Source: JBLYYQ01 sp048550035 (GTDB lineage: Bacteria; Nitrospinota_A; UBA7883; JBLYYQ01). Taken from it: a stretch of DNA of 7,996 nucleotides. A model generated the notes under the pieces. The model was not told the DNA's origin. It was given only the letters and a program-made list of their open reading frames with translations, and searched no databases. Shown here piece after piece: positions 1 through 5,718 of this stretch; within the stretch, counting starts at the first letter, position 1, and each line of letters begins with the position of its first letter. The translations under genes were made by a program, and so were the position numbers. The stretch is from the NCBI GenBank assembly GCA_048550035.1, contig JBLYYQ010000157.1, positions 1 to 7,996 of the forward strand, given 5' to 3'.

Positions 1-493
1 GAGAAGTTAGAGCTATATAGCAATCATTACCAATCCCTTCCAAAAAGGGGCCTGTCGCCTCCATCCTCTTCCTTAACGAGTGATCCTTGCTATGATAGTG
101 ATAGACACCTCCTGACAAACCTGGCAGTCCCTTAGTTATAAGATAGCTCTCTGTAGGATGAAGGTTCCCAGATGATGGATTAACTCTAAGTGCCCACTGA
201 TTGCCATTAAAATCTTTGATCGCTGCCAACCCGAATGAAAGCTCAAGTAGATTAGCAATTGTGACTTTTGTTACAGACTTTTTCTCAGCTGGCACTCTAG
301 AAATAGTAGAGTAGGATGGGAACTGATCTAAGTTTTCTAGTAATGGAAGCTCAATCTTTTCAGAACCTATATACTCTCGATATGGATTAGGTTGGTTAGC
401 CCAGTCTAACTCACCAGAACCGGGTGCGTAGCTATCTAGTCGATGTTTAGAAAAATTATGATACTCAAAAATTTTCTTTGCCCTATCAGACAC
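1..493 (-). CDS. SagB/ThcOx-type nitroreductase-family oxidoreductase, N-terminal 164 residues (runs off left edge)
   Basis: The minus strand is open from a GTG at 493-491 to the window edge, giving 164 codons of the N-terminal part. Residues 17-43 have the layout of the large SagB/ThcOx family: KHRLDSYAPG, LDWANQPNPYREYIG. Residues 103-118 carry the family hallmark (RVNPSSGNLHPTESYL), followed by GLPGLSGGVYHY at 122-133. In this nitroreductase fold the PSSGxLHPTE stretch lies in the FMN-binding region. Known relatives are FMN-dependent dehydrogenases that oxidise azolines to azoles in peptide natural products, but many stand-alone members have no known substrate. The GTG is chosen because AGAGGGGG lies 6 bases upstream and an in-frame stop lies eleven codons before it. 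No cyclodehydratase or precursor-peptide gene is visible on this side, so involvement in peptide modification cannot be claimed. The family call is solid; the substrate is unknown. Confidence 0.85.
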   Translation of the reverse strand, partial: MSDRAKKIFEYHNFSKHRLDSYAPGSGELDWANQPNPYREYIGSEKIELPLLENLDQFPSYSTISRVPAEKKSVTKVTIANLLELSFGLAAIKDFNGNQWALRVNPSSGNLHPTESYLITKGLPGLSGGVYHYHSKDHSLRKRMEATGPFLEGIGNDCYIALTS

Positions 494-499
494 TACATA

Positions 500-507
500 C
501 CCCCTCT
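500..507 (-). promoter_or_regulatory. Shine-Dalgarno of the SagB-like gene
   Basis: On the minus strand AGAGGGGG ends 6 bases before the GTG at 493. It decides the start codon, because no ATG fits the frame after the upstream stop. Confidence 0.7.
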
Positions 508-561
508 TACTGAAGCTTACTGTTTACGACATAGTTGAAAATCTGAATAACAACCTATATC

Positions 562-589
562 AATTTATCATCCATTTGCTTAATAGCAA
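562..589 (-). promoter_or_regulatory. Candidate promoter of the SagB-like gene
   Basis: On the minus strand TTGCTA (589-584) and TAAATT (567-562) are 16 bases apart, which would start transcription near 555 and leave a leader of about 60 nt. A second pair with the same geometry lies upstream: TTGCTA (618-613), 16 bases, TAATAA (596-591). Both -35-like words belong to the repeated AGCAAAT element. This rests on consensus matching in AT-rich DNA and is weak evidence. Confidence 0.3.
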
Positions 590-620
590 ATTATTATCTT
601 TGACTTGTTAAATAGCAAAT
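574..620. repeat. AGCAAAT repeats, including a perfect inverted pair
   Basis: ATTTGCT (574-580) and AGCAAAT (585-591) form a perfect 7-bp inverted repeat around TAAT. A further AGCAAAT copy lies at 614-620, so TTAATAGCAAAT at 580-591 and TTAAATAGCAAAT at 608-620 form a near-direct repeat. The same word recurs at 5703-5709 in the other divergent intergenic region. A transcription-factor site is possible; chance in AT-rich DNA is also possible. Confidence 0.4.
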
Positions 621-632
621 AGATGCTACAAT
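605..632 (+). promoter_or_regulatory. Candidate extended -10 promoter for the zinc-site gene and ligA
   Basis: TTGTTA (605-610), 16 bases, then TACAAT (627-632), preceded directly by TGC, so TGCTACAAT fits an extended -10. This is the best sigma70-like match found upstream of the plus-strand pair. It overlaps the ATG at 631 and would start transcription near 639-640. Either it is not the promoter used, or translation starts downstream at the GTG at 673. Confidence 0.4.
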
Positions 633-960
633 GACCTATGATACTGTTAATTTTAAATCTTATAGGCTGAGCGTGGCGGGTACAAAGTTTCGAAGAGTGA
701 CTCAAGTAGAGAGTGATATCATTCGATATGACATTACCTATGGTAGATGTGCTATCTGCGATGGGACAGTCTATTTAACTTCTACAATGGATGCAGTCGG
801 TAACAAGATTAATGCTCTCCATTGCTGGAATGGTCATTACAAGAATATAGACATTGTGGATCTTGACATTAGTCATCTAAGCGAAGTAACAGTAGAAGAT
901 GCGCGAAAAATTATCCCATTTATCGGGTTTATTAAAATCAACGACGATAGCTTGAAATAG
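631..960 (+). CDS. Small protein with a probable CCCH zinc site, upstream of ligA
   Basis: A 109-residue protein I do not recognise as a named family. Its middle holds Cys40-x2-Cys43 (GRCAICDG) and, after about 20 residues, Cys65-x3-His69 (HCWNGHY). This spacing suggests a small zinc-ribbon-like site; His64 is a further possible ligand. There is no signal peptide or membrane segment, so a cytoplasmic protein is likely. It ends 32 bp before ligA with no terminator between them, so the two are probably co-transcribed. The start is uncertain: no Shine-Dalgarno precedes the ATG at 631, and the best promoter match overlaps it. A GTG at 673 (residue 15), with AGG six bases upstream, would give 95 residues and keep the whole Cys/His region. 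That the frame is coding is likely; zinc binding is inferred from motif spacing only. Confidence 0.65.
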   Translation: MTYDTVNFKSYRLSVAGTKFRRVTQVESDIIRYDITYGRCAICDGTVYLTSTMDAVGNKINALHCWNGHYKNIDIVDLDISHLSEVTVEDARKIIPFIGFIKINDDSLK

Positions 961-992
961 CCACATCAGACTAAAACTTTGCTTTCAATAGC

Positions 993-3650
993 ATGAAAAA
1001 TGATCTTACCAAATCTATTGCTACCTTAAGAGAAGCAGAGATAGCTTCCCTCAAACAGAGAGTCAGGAGTATTGAAGATGAGTTATCAAAAAAAGATGCC
1101 TCACATTCTAAAGAGTATAATGAGCTAACTGATCGTCTATCAAAGTTTGAAAATAAGGACTTCAGCTCAGAAGAATTCCTTAAAACAGAGATCGCTAGGC
1201 ACAATATTTTATATCATCAGCAAAACGAACCTGAGATATCAGATTATGAATACGATCAGTTAGTAAGAAATCTTTTAGAGTTAGAGAGCCATTCAGAGTT
1301 AGATCTTGATTCACCAACAAAACGAGTTGGGGCAAAACCGTCTTCTAGCTTTAAGCAGATCAAGCATAACAGTCAACGACCAATGTTATCTTTAAATAAT
1401 GCATTTAATCTTAAAGAGCTTGAACAATTTTATAATAAAGTAAGAGCCGTTAACAATCAAAAGGTCGAACTGTTAGTCTCGCCTAAAATTGATGGCGTAG
1501 CACTCTCATTGATCTACGAGAAAAATAAGCTACTCTATGCTGCAACAAGAGGTGACGGAACTGTTGGAGAAGATGTCACACATAATGTTACTGCAATAAG
1601 GTCAATCCCAAAAGAGCTCAAATTAACAGAGAATAAAATTGACCGATTTGAAGTTAGAGGTGAAGTCTATATCTCTAAAGCAGACTTTGAAGAAACAAAT
1701 CAAGGAAGGCTAGAGGATGGCTTACAACCATTTGCAAATCCAAGAAACTCTGCGGCAGGTGCACTTCGGCAGCTAGATCAATCAAAATCAAGATCTGACA
1801 AGCTAGGCTTCATTGCTTATGACTTTTTTGAAACCGCCCTAAATGGACGCCCATCGATTAGTAATAATATCGCTTCGCAAACAGATGCAATTAACAAGTT
1901 AGAGTGGCTAGGCTTTAAGACATTGAAAAGTGTAAATCAGCTTGCAACCGATTTTTCTTTACTCAAAAATATAGTTACCAATTTTCAAAGCAAGCGCAAT
2001 AGCTTTCCATACGAGGTAGATGGCATAGTTATTAGCGCTAATAGCTATGCCATTGCCGATGAGCTAGCCACAACAAGTAAAGCACCATTATGGGCGATTG
2101 CATATAAGCTTGCTTCAGAGCAGCAACGATCTAGAATAGTCAATATTAAATTCAATGTCGGGAGAACAGGTCTTATTGTTCCAGTAGCATCAATAGAGCC
2201 AGTTCTTATCGGAGGGTCAACGGTATCTAATGTTACCCTCCATAACGAAGATCAAATCATAAAAAAAGATATTAAACTTAACGATTACGCATTCTTTTCT
2301 AAAGCTGGAGATATTATTCCAGAGCTAGTCAAGGTGATTGTATCGAAACGAGATGGCAGACAAAAAGAGATTATATTCCCAACCGATTGCCCATCTTGCA
2401 AAGCTAAATTGCGGAAAGTCCCCTTTACAAAAGGGAGAAATAAAGAGCCTCAGTATCAACAATCCCCTAGCTATAGCTATTTTTGCGATAATGATCAGTG
2501 TGAGGCTAAAACGGTTGCAAAAATACTCCACTTTGTTTCAAGAGATGCAATGGCAATTGACCACCTCGGTGTGGGACTGATTGAAAAGCTGGTCAAAAAT
2601 AAGATTATAGCAGATGTCGCAGATATCTATGATTTAACGAGAGAAGCATTACTTAAATTAGACAAGGTCCAAGATAAGAGTGCTGATAATATATTAGCAA
2701 GTATCAATAAGAGCAAAACTGTCCTCCTCCCAAAGCTACTCTTCGGACTTGGGATTAAAAATGTTGGCAAAAACAGTGCTACTATCCTTGCGACACAATT
2801 TCATTCAATCTCACAGCTAAAAGAAGCTTCCGTTATGGAGCTTGCCAAAGTAGCAGGGATCGGAACATTGGCAGGAGAGTATATCTATGATTTTTTCCAT
2901 GATGAATCGAACATAAAACTTCTTGACCGATTAGAAAACAGCCACCTCAAGATAAAAGTAGATCGAAAAAATCATCTATCAAAATCTCCTTTTTATCAAA
3001 AAAATATTGTCATAACAGGCTCATTTTCGAAACTGACACGCTTTGAGATCAAAGATCAGATTGAAACAATTGGAGGATTTGTTAAAAGTTCTATATCTAA
3101 CAATAGTGATTTTCTTATCAAAGGGGACGAGCCTGGTTCTAAATTGCAAAAAGCATTAGCAATTAATAGCAAAAATTTAATCTCTATCATTAGTGAGGAT
3201 CAGTTTATTGATCTTATTGATCGAACCCCACTCTTACTTAGAAAAAAAAGATTTTCAAACAGTGGTGGACTTGAAAAAATAAGCGAAGCTGAAATTAAGC
3301 TACAACTTAAAGAAGTAGAGGCAGTTTTTAATGAGCGTATTTGCAAAAACATTGATTATAGTCTGGATGAGGCTACTTTTCTGCAAATGATTCACGAAGA
3401 GGCTGGCAACTTTAAAAAGAAAAGATTCTTTATCAAAGGTCAGCTTAAAACACTAACAAAAGATCAGCTTGAACAGTTAATTGCAGAGAAAGGGGCAATC
3501 TTAAAAGATGCTTTACATAAAAATGTCGACTACCTTATCAAAGGTGAAAATCCTGATCATAAGTTAGAAGAGGCGATATTCTATAATAATACTCAAAAGA
3601 GTATCGAAATTATTGATGAAGATCAGTTCATGAAGATGATAGAAAAATAG
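993..3650 (+). CDS. ligA: NAD+-dependent DNA ligase LigA, extended, with tandem BRCT domains
   Basis: Seals nicks in duplex DNA during replication and repair, using NAD+. At 885 residues it is about 210 longer than E. coli LigA (671). In order: coiled-coil-like extension (about 9-55); domain Ia with Tyr74, His75, Asp84, Tyr87, Asp88; adenylation domain with Lys165 in KIDG, Glu224 in VRGEV, Arg251 and Arg259, Arg335, Asp343, Lys372; OB fold; four-Cys zinc finger (466, 469, 498, 503); helix-hairpin-helix region; BRCT at about 667-744. A further 140 residues hold a shrunken BRCT-like unit (about 750-804) and a second full BRCT (about 807-885). Two pocket positions differ from E. coli: Glu113 is Ser163 and Lys290 is Ser348. 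The frame is intact, so this is not a pseudogene. The start has no clear Shine-Dalgarno, but the next Met is beyond residue 120, inside the conserved domain. Ligase identity is certain; whether it is the main replicative ligase is unknown. Confidence 0.95.
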   Translation: MKNDLTKSIATLREAEIASLKQRVRSIEDELSKKDASHSKEYNELTDRLSKFENKDFSSEEFLKTEIARHNILYHQQNEPEISDYEYDQLVRNLLELESHSELDLDSPTKRVGAKPSSSFKQIKHNSQRPMLSLNNAFNLKELEQFYNKVRAVNNQKVELLVSPKIDGVALSLIYEKNKLLYAATRGDGTVGEDVTHNVTAIRSIPKELKLTENKIDRFEVRGEVYISKADFEETNQGRLEDGLQPFANPRNSAAGALRQLDQSKSRSDKLGFIAYDFFETALNGRPSISNNIASQTDAINKLEWLGFKTLKSVNQLATDFSLLKNIVTNFQSKRNSFPYEVDGIVISANSYAIADELATTSKAPLWAIAYKLASEQQRSRIVNIKFNVGRTGLIVPVASIEPVLIGGSTVSNVTLHNEDQIIKKDIKLNDYAFFSKAGDIIPELVKVIVSKRDGRQKEIIFPTDCPSCKAKLRKVPFTKGRNKEPQYQQSPSYSYFCDNDQCEAKTVAKILHFVSRDAMAIDHLGVGLIEKLVKNKIIADVADIYDLTREALLKLDKVQDKSADNILASINKSKTVLLPKLLFGLGIKNVGKNSATILATQFHSISQLKEASVMELAKVAGIGTLAGEYIYDFFHDESNIKLLDRLENSHLKIKVDRKNHLSKSPFYQKNIVITGSFSKLTRFEIKDQIETIGGFVKSSISNNSDFLIKGDEPGSKLQKALAINSKNLISIISEDQFIDLIDRTPLLLRKKRFSNSGGLEKISEAEIKLQLKEVEAVFNERICKNIDYSLDEATFLQMIHEEAGNFKKKRFFIKGQLKTLTKDQLEQLIAEKGAILKDALHKNVDYLIKGENPDHKLEEAIFYNNTQKSIEIIDEDQFMKMIEK

Positions 3651-3653
3651 AAT

Positions 3654-4118
3654 TTACTTCTTATCGTCGTCATGATCATCATCATCACCATCGTCGTCAT
3701 TCAGTTTATCAGTAATCTTACCTTTGTCATGGTCATGATCGCCATGATCTTCTACTACGTCATGACCGTAAACGAGTGCCAAAGCAGCAAAGAGGAGTAA
3801 GGCAATCTTAATATTGACAACTAGTTTTAAATTTCTCTTAAGTAGTGGCGAAACAGATAGGATAAACATAACAGCAAGTGCCAAAATTGCTATATAAAGA
3901 ACAATATGTCTATCATCTGAGGTTAGAACATGTGCAACAATAATTGCAACCAGTAAGATCGCTAGCGACTTATGTCCTAAGAATATATTTTGGCGATTGA
4001 CGAAATTTCGAATTGATTGAAAAAATCTTAAGGCCAATCCTGATACTGATATAATAATTAATAATCCGAAGCCTATCACTCCTGTTAATTCATGTAACTC
4101 ATGTAATATATCTTCCAT
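3654..4118 (-). CDS. Four-helix membrane protein with an H-x13-H pair and an Asp/His-rich tail
   Basis: A 154-residue integral membrane protein with four likely helices at about 12-33, 46-66, 71-93 and 97-118. His49 and His63 lie in helix 2 with exactly 13 residues between them, a spacing known from bis-histidine haem b sites in ferric-reductase-type helices; His6 and His9 flank helix 1 and His119 follows helix 4. The last 36 residues are very acidic and His-rich (HGDHDHDKG, DDDGDDDDHDDDKK), a plausible divalent-metal-binding tail. It starts 21 bp after ahcY on the same strand with its own strong Shine-Dalgarno, so it is probably the second gene of the ahcY operon. Its stop lies 3 bp from the ligA stop. 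I cannot name the family. A small b-type cytochrome or a metal-handling protein are the two readings, both inferred. Confidence 0.75.
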   Translation of the reverse strand: MEDILHELHELTGVIGFGLLIIISVSGLALRFFQSIRNFVNRQNIFLGHKSLAILLVAIIVAHVLTSDDRHIVLYIAILALAVMFILSVSPLLKRNLKLVVNIKIALLLFAALALVYGHDVVEDHGDHDHDKGKITDKLNDDDGDDDDHDDDKK

Positions 4119-4120
4119 TA

Positions 4121-4132
4121 ATCCCCCACCTT
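4121..4132 (-). promoter_or_regulatory. Shine-Dalgarno of the membrane-protein gene
   Basis: AAGGTGGGGGAT on the minus strand ends 2 bases before the ATG at 4118, with AGGTGG about 6 bases from it. It fixes the start and shows that the gene is translated independently of ahcY. Confidence 0.65.
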
Positions 4133-4139
4133 TTATTGT

Positions 4140-5564
4140 TTAATATCTATAATGATCCGACTTGTATGGTCCATCAGGAGATATAGAAATATAATCTGCC
4201 TGTTCCTTAGTTAATGTAGTAAGTTTGGCACCAATCTTCTCTAAATGAAGTCTTGCGACCTCTTCATCTAATCTTTTAGGTAGACGATAGACTTTATTCT
4301 CATATTTGCCTTGATTGTTCCAAAGCTCAATCTGAGCCAATACCTGATTAGTAAAACTTGCGCTCATAACAAATGAGGGATGACCTGTTGCGCAGCCTAA
4401 GTTCACTAATCGCCCTTCAGCTAATAGTATGATCGAATGTCCGTCAGGGAAGATCCATTTTGCAACTTGCGGTTTAATATCCTGCTTGATTACACCTTTG
4501 AATTGCTCTAATTTCTCCATCTCGATTTCGTTATCAAAATGACCAATATTACAGAGTATCGCTTGATCTTTCATTTTGAGCATATGTTCAAGGGTAATGA
4601 CACTCTTATTGCCGGTGGCAGTGACAAAGATATCTCCAAACTCTAATGTATCTTCGAGCTTCACAACAGAATATCCTTCCATAGCAGCTTGCAGTGCGCA
4701 GATCGGGTCAACCTCTGTTACAAAGATTTTGCCACCCATCCCTTTTAAAGCTTGGACTGATCCTTTCCCAACATCACCATATCCAGCTACAACACAGTTT
4801 TTACCACTAATCATAATATCGGTTCCTCGTTTAATCCCATCGACTAACGATTCTCTACATCCATAAAGATTATCAAACTTAGACTTTGTTACTGAATCGT
4901 TAACATTGATAGCTGGGATAAGTAATTCACCTTGCTCCATCATCTGGTATAAACGGTGCACACCAGTGGTAGTCTCCTCAGAGACACCTTTTAGCTCCTT
5001 AACTGTATTATGAAAGAATTGAGGATCTTGCTTAATAGCTGTTTTGATCAATTGGTTAAGAATCATTAGCTCTTTATTATCAGTTGGCTGATCTAATATT
5101 GTAGGATCGCTCGTAGCTTGGTAGCCCTTATGAATTAATAAAGTAGCATCGCCTCCATCATCTACTATCAATTGAGGACCTCGACCATCAGGCCATTTGA
5201 CTGCCATCATAAGTAGCGCCCAGTACTCCTCTAAAGTCTCACCTTTCCATGCAAACACAGGGATACCTGCTGCTGCAATTGCGGCTGCAGCATGATCTTG
5301 CGTTGAAAAAATATTACACGATGCCCATCTAATATCAGCTCCTAACTCATGCAATGTCTCAATCAAGACTGCAGTCTGTACTGTCATATGCAAAGAGCCT
5401 ACTATCCGAATATTGGCAAGCGGCTTATCTTTGCCATATTTTTGCCTGATTGCCATTAGACCTGGCATCTCTTTTTCTGCTATATTGATCTCATTTCGAC
5501 CAAATGCAGCTAAATTAATATCTGCAACTTTATAATCAACTCCTCGATCTTCCACCGTTAACAC
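4140..5564 (-). CDS. ahcY: S-adenosylhomocysteinase (SAH hydrolase)
   Basis: Hydrolyses S-adenosylhomocysteine, the by-product of methyltransferases, reversibly to homocysteine and adenosine in the cytoplasm, using tightly bound NAD+. The 474 residues cover the whole family: GSLHMTVQTAVL (56-67), FSTQDHAAAAIAAAG (86-100), VDDGGDATLLIHKGY (134-148), SEETTTGVHRLY (195-206), VPAI-type INVNDSVTKSKFDNLYGCRES (219-239, with the catalytic Lys227 and Asp231), NAD+-binding VAGYGDVGKG (259-268), NIGHFDNEI, AEGRLVNLG, GHPSFVMS, and the C-terminal DGPYKSDHYRY that supplies Lys and Tyr to the neighbouring NAD+ site. The insertion near 150-190 is usual in proteobacterial enzymes. The start is GTG, with GGAGGAT upstream and an in-frame TAA directly before it. 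One oddity is at 112-122, where EEYWALLMMAV replaces the more usual EEYxWCxEQTL. It is the first gene of a likely two-gene operon. Confidence 0.97.
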   Translation of the reverse strand: MLTVEDRGVDYKVADINLAAFGRNEINIAEKEMPGLMAIRQKYGKDKPLANIRIVGSLHMTVQTAVLIETLHELGADIRWASCNIFSTQDHAAAAIAAAGIPVFAWKGETLEEYWALLMMAVKWPDGRGPQLIVDDGGDATLLIHKGYQATSDPTILDQPTDNKELMILNQLIKTAIKQDPQFFHNTVKELKGVSEETTTGVHRLYQMMEQGELLIPAINVNDSVTKSKFDNLYGCRESLVDGIKRGTDIMISGKNCVVAGYGDVGKGSVQALKGMGGKIFVTEVDPICALQAAMEGYSVVKLEDTLEFGDIFVTATGNKSVITLEHMLKMKDQAILCNIGHFDNEIEMEKLEQFKGVIKQDIKPQVAKWIFPDGHSIILLAEGRLVNLGCATGHPSFVMSASFTNQVLAQIELWNNQGKYENKVYRLPKRLDEEVARLHLEKIGAKLTTLTKEQADYISISPDGPYKSDHYRY

Positions 5565-5570
5565 TTAAAA

Positions 5571-5579
5571 ATCCTCCTC
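5571..5579 (-). promoter_or_regulatory. Shine-Dalgarno of ahcY
   Basis: GAGGAGGAT on the minus strand sits 6 bases before the GTG at 5564. It supports GTG as the real start, since an in-frame stop immediately precedes it. Confidence 0.75.
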
Positions 5580-5601
5580 AATCTCACTCATCATCTAATC
5601 G

Positions 5602-5621
5602 CTGCAGCATGATCACTGCAG
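5602..5621 (-). repeat. Short stem-loop in the ahcY leader
   Basis: On the minus strand CTGCAG, eight bases (TGATCATG), CTGCAG. The transcript could form a 6-bp stem about 40 nt upstream of the ahcY start. It resembles no riboswitch I know, and a stem this short may be chance because CTGCAG is itself a palindrome. Confidence 0.3.
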
Positions 5622-5626
5622 ATGTT

Positions 5627-5654
5627 ACTCCAAATTTATAGTTCATATTGGAGT
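5627..5654. repeat. Perfect 7-bp inverted repeat with 14-bp spacer between ahcY and the EI24-family gene
   Basis: ACTCCAA (5627-5633) and TTGGAGT (5648-5654) are exact reverse complements 14 bp apart. The arm centres are 21 bp, or two helical turns, apart, which suits a dimeric regulator binding one face of the DNA. It lies between two divergent genes, so it could control either or both; a hairpin in the ahcY leader is the alternative. No regulator can be named. Confidence 0.45.
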
Positions 5655-5663
5655 CAAACATCC

Positions 5664-5689
5664 TATAATGTCCTATGGTAGTCTATAAT
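5664..5689 (+). promoter_or_regulatory. Two TATAAT boxes upstream of the EI24-family gene
   Basis: Exact TATAAT matches at 5664-5669 and 5684-5689 lie inside a repeated CNTATAATG word, 20 bp apart. Neither has a good -35 at normal spacing, so which is used is unclear. They are 30-55 bp upstream of the ATG at 5719. Confidence 0.4.
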
Positions 5690-5707
5690 GGTTTTTAGGT
5701 GTAGCAA
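5680..5707 (-). promoter_or_regulatory. Candidate ahcY promoter
   Basis: On the minus strand TTGCTA (5707-5702), 16 bases, TAGACT (5685-5680). Transcription would start near 5673 and leave a leader of about 110 nt containing the inverted repeat and the CTGCAG stem. The -10 matches at four of six positions. The same TTGCTA-16 arrangement appears upstream of the SagB-like gene. Confidence 0.3.
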
Positions 5708-5718
5708 ATATTTAATCA

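Noticed and set aside
971..1204. Minus-strand open frame of 77 codons inside the 5' end of ligA
   Set aside because: It lies antisense to the coiled-coil and Ia coding region, has no homology I recognise, and is explained by the codon use of ligA.
2325..2580. Two open frames, one on each strand, within the LigA zinc-finger region
   Set aside because: The ligA frame here encodes intact conserved Cys residues and motifs, so the overlapping frames are by-products.
3660..3765. Cluster of CATCAT/GATCAT repeats as a regulatory array or CRISPR-like repeat
   Set aside because: It is the codon run for the Asp/His-rich C-terminus of the minus-strand protein, with no regular repeat-spacer structure.
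4576..4866. Plus-strand open frame inside ahcY
   Set aside because: It is antisense to the strongly conserved NAD+-binding region of AhcY.
5565..5718. SAH riboswitch upstream of ahcY
   Set aside because: I looked for the conserved GC-rich core expected before proteobacterial ahcY; the leader is AT-rich and shows no match by eye. A covariance search would settle it.
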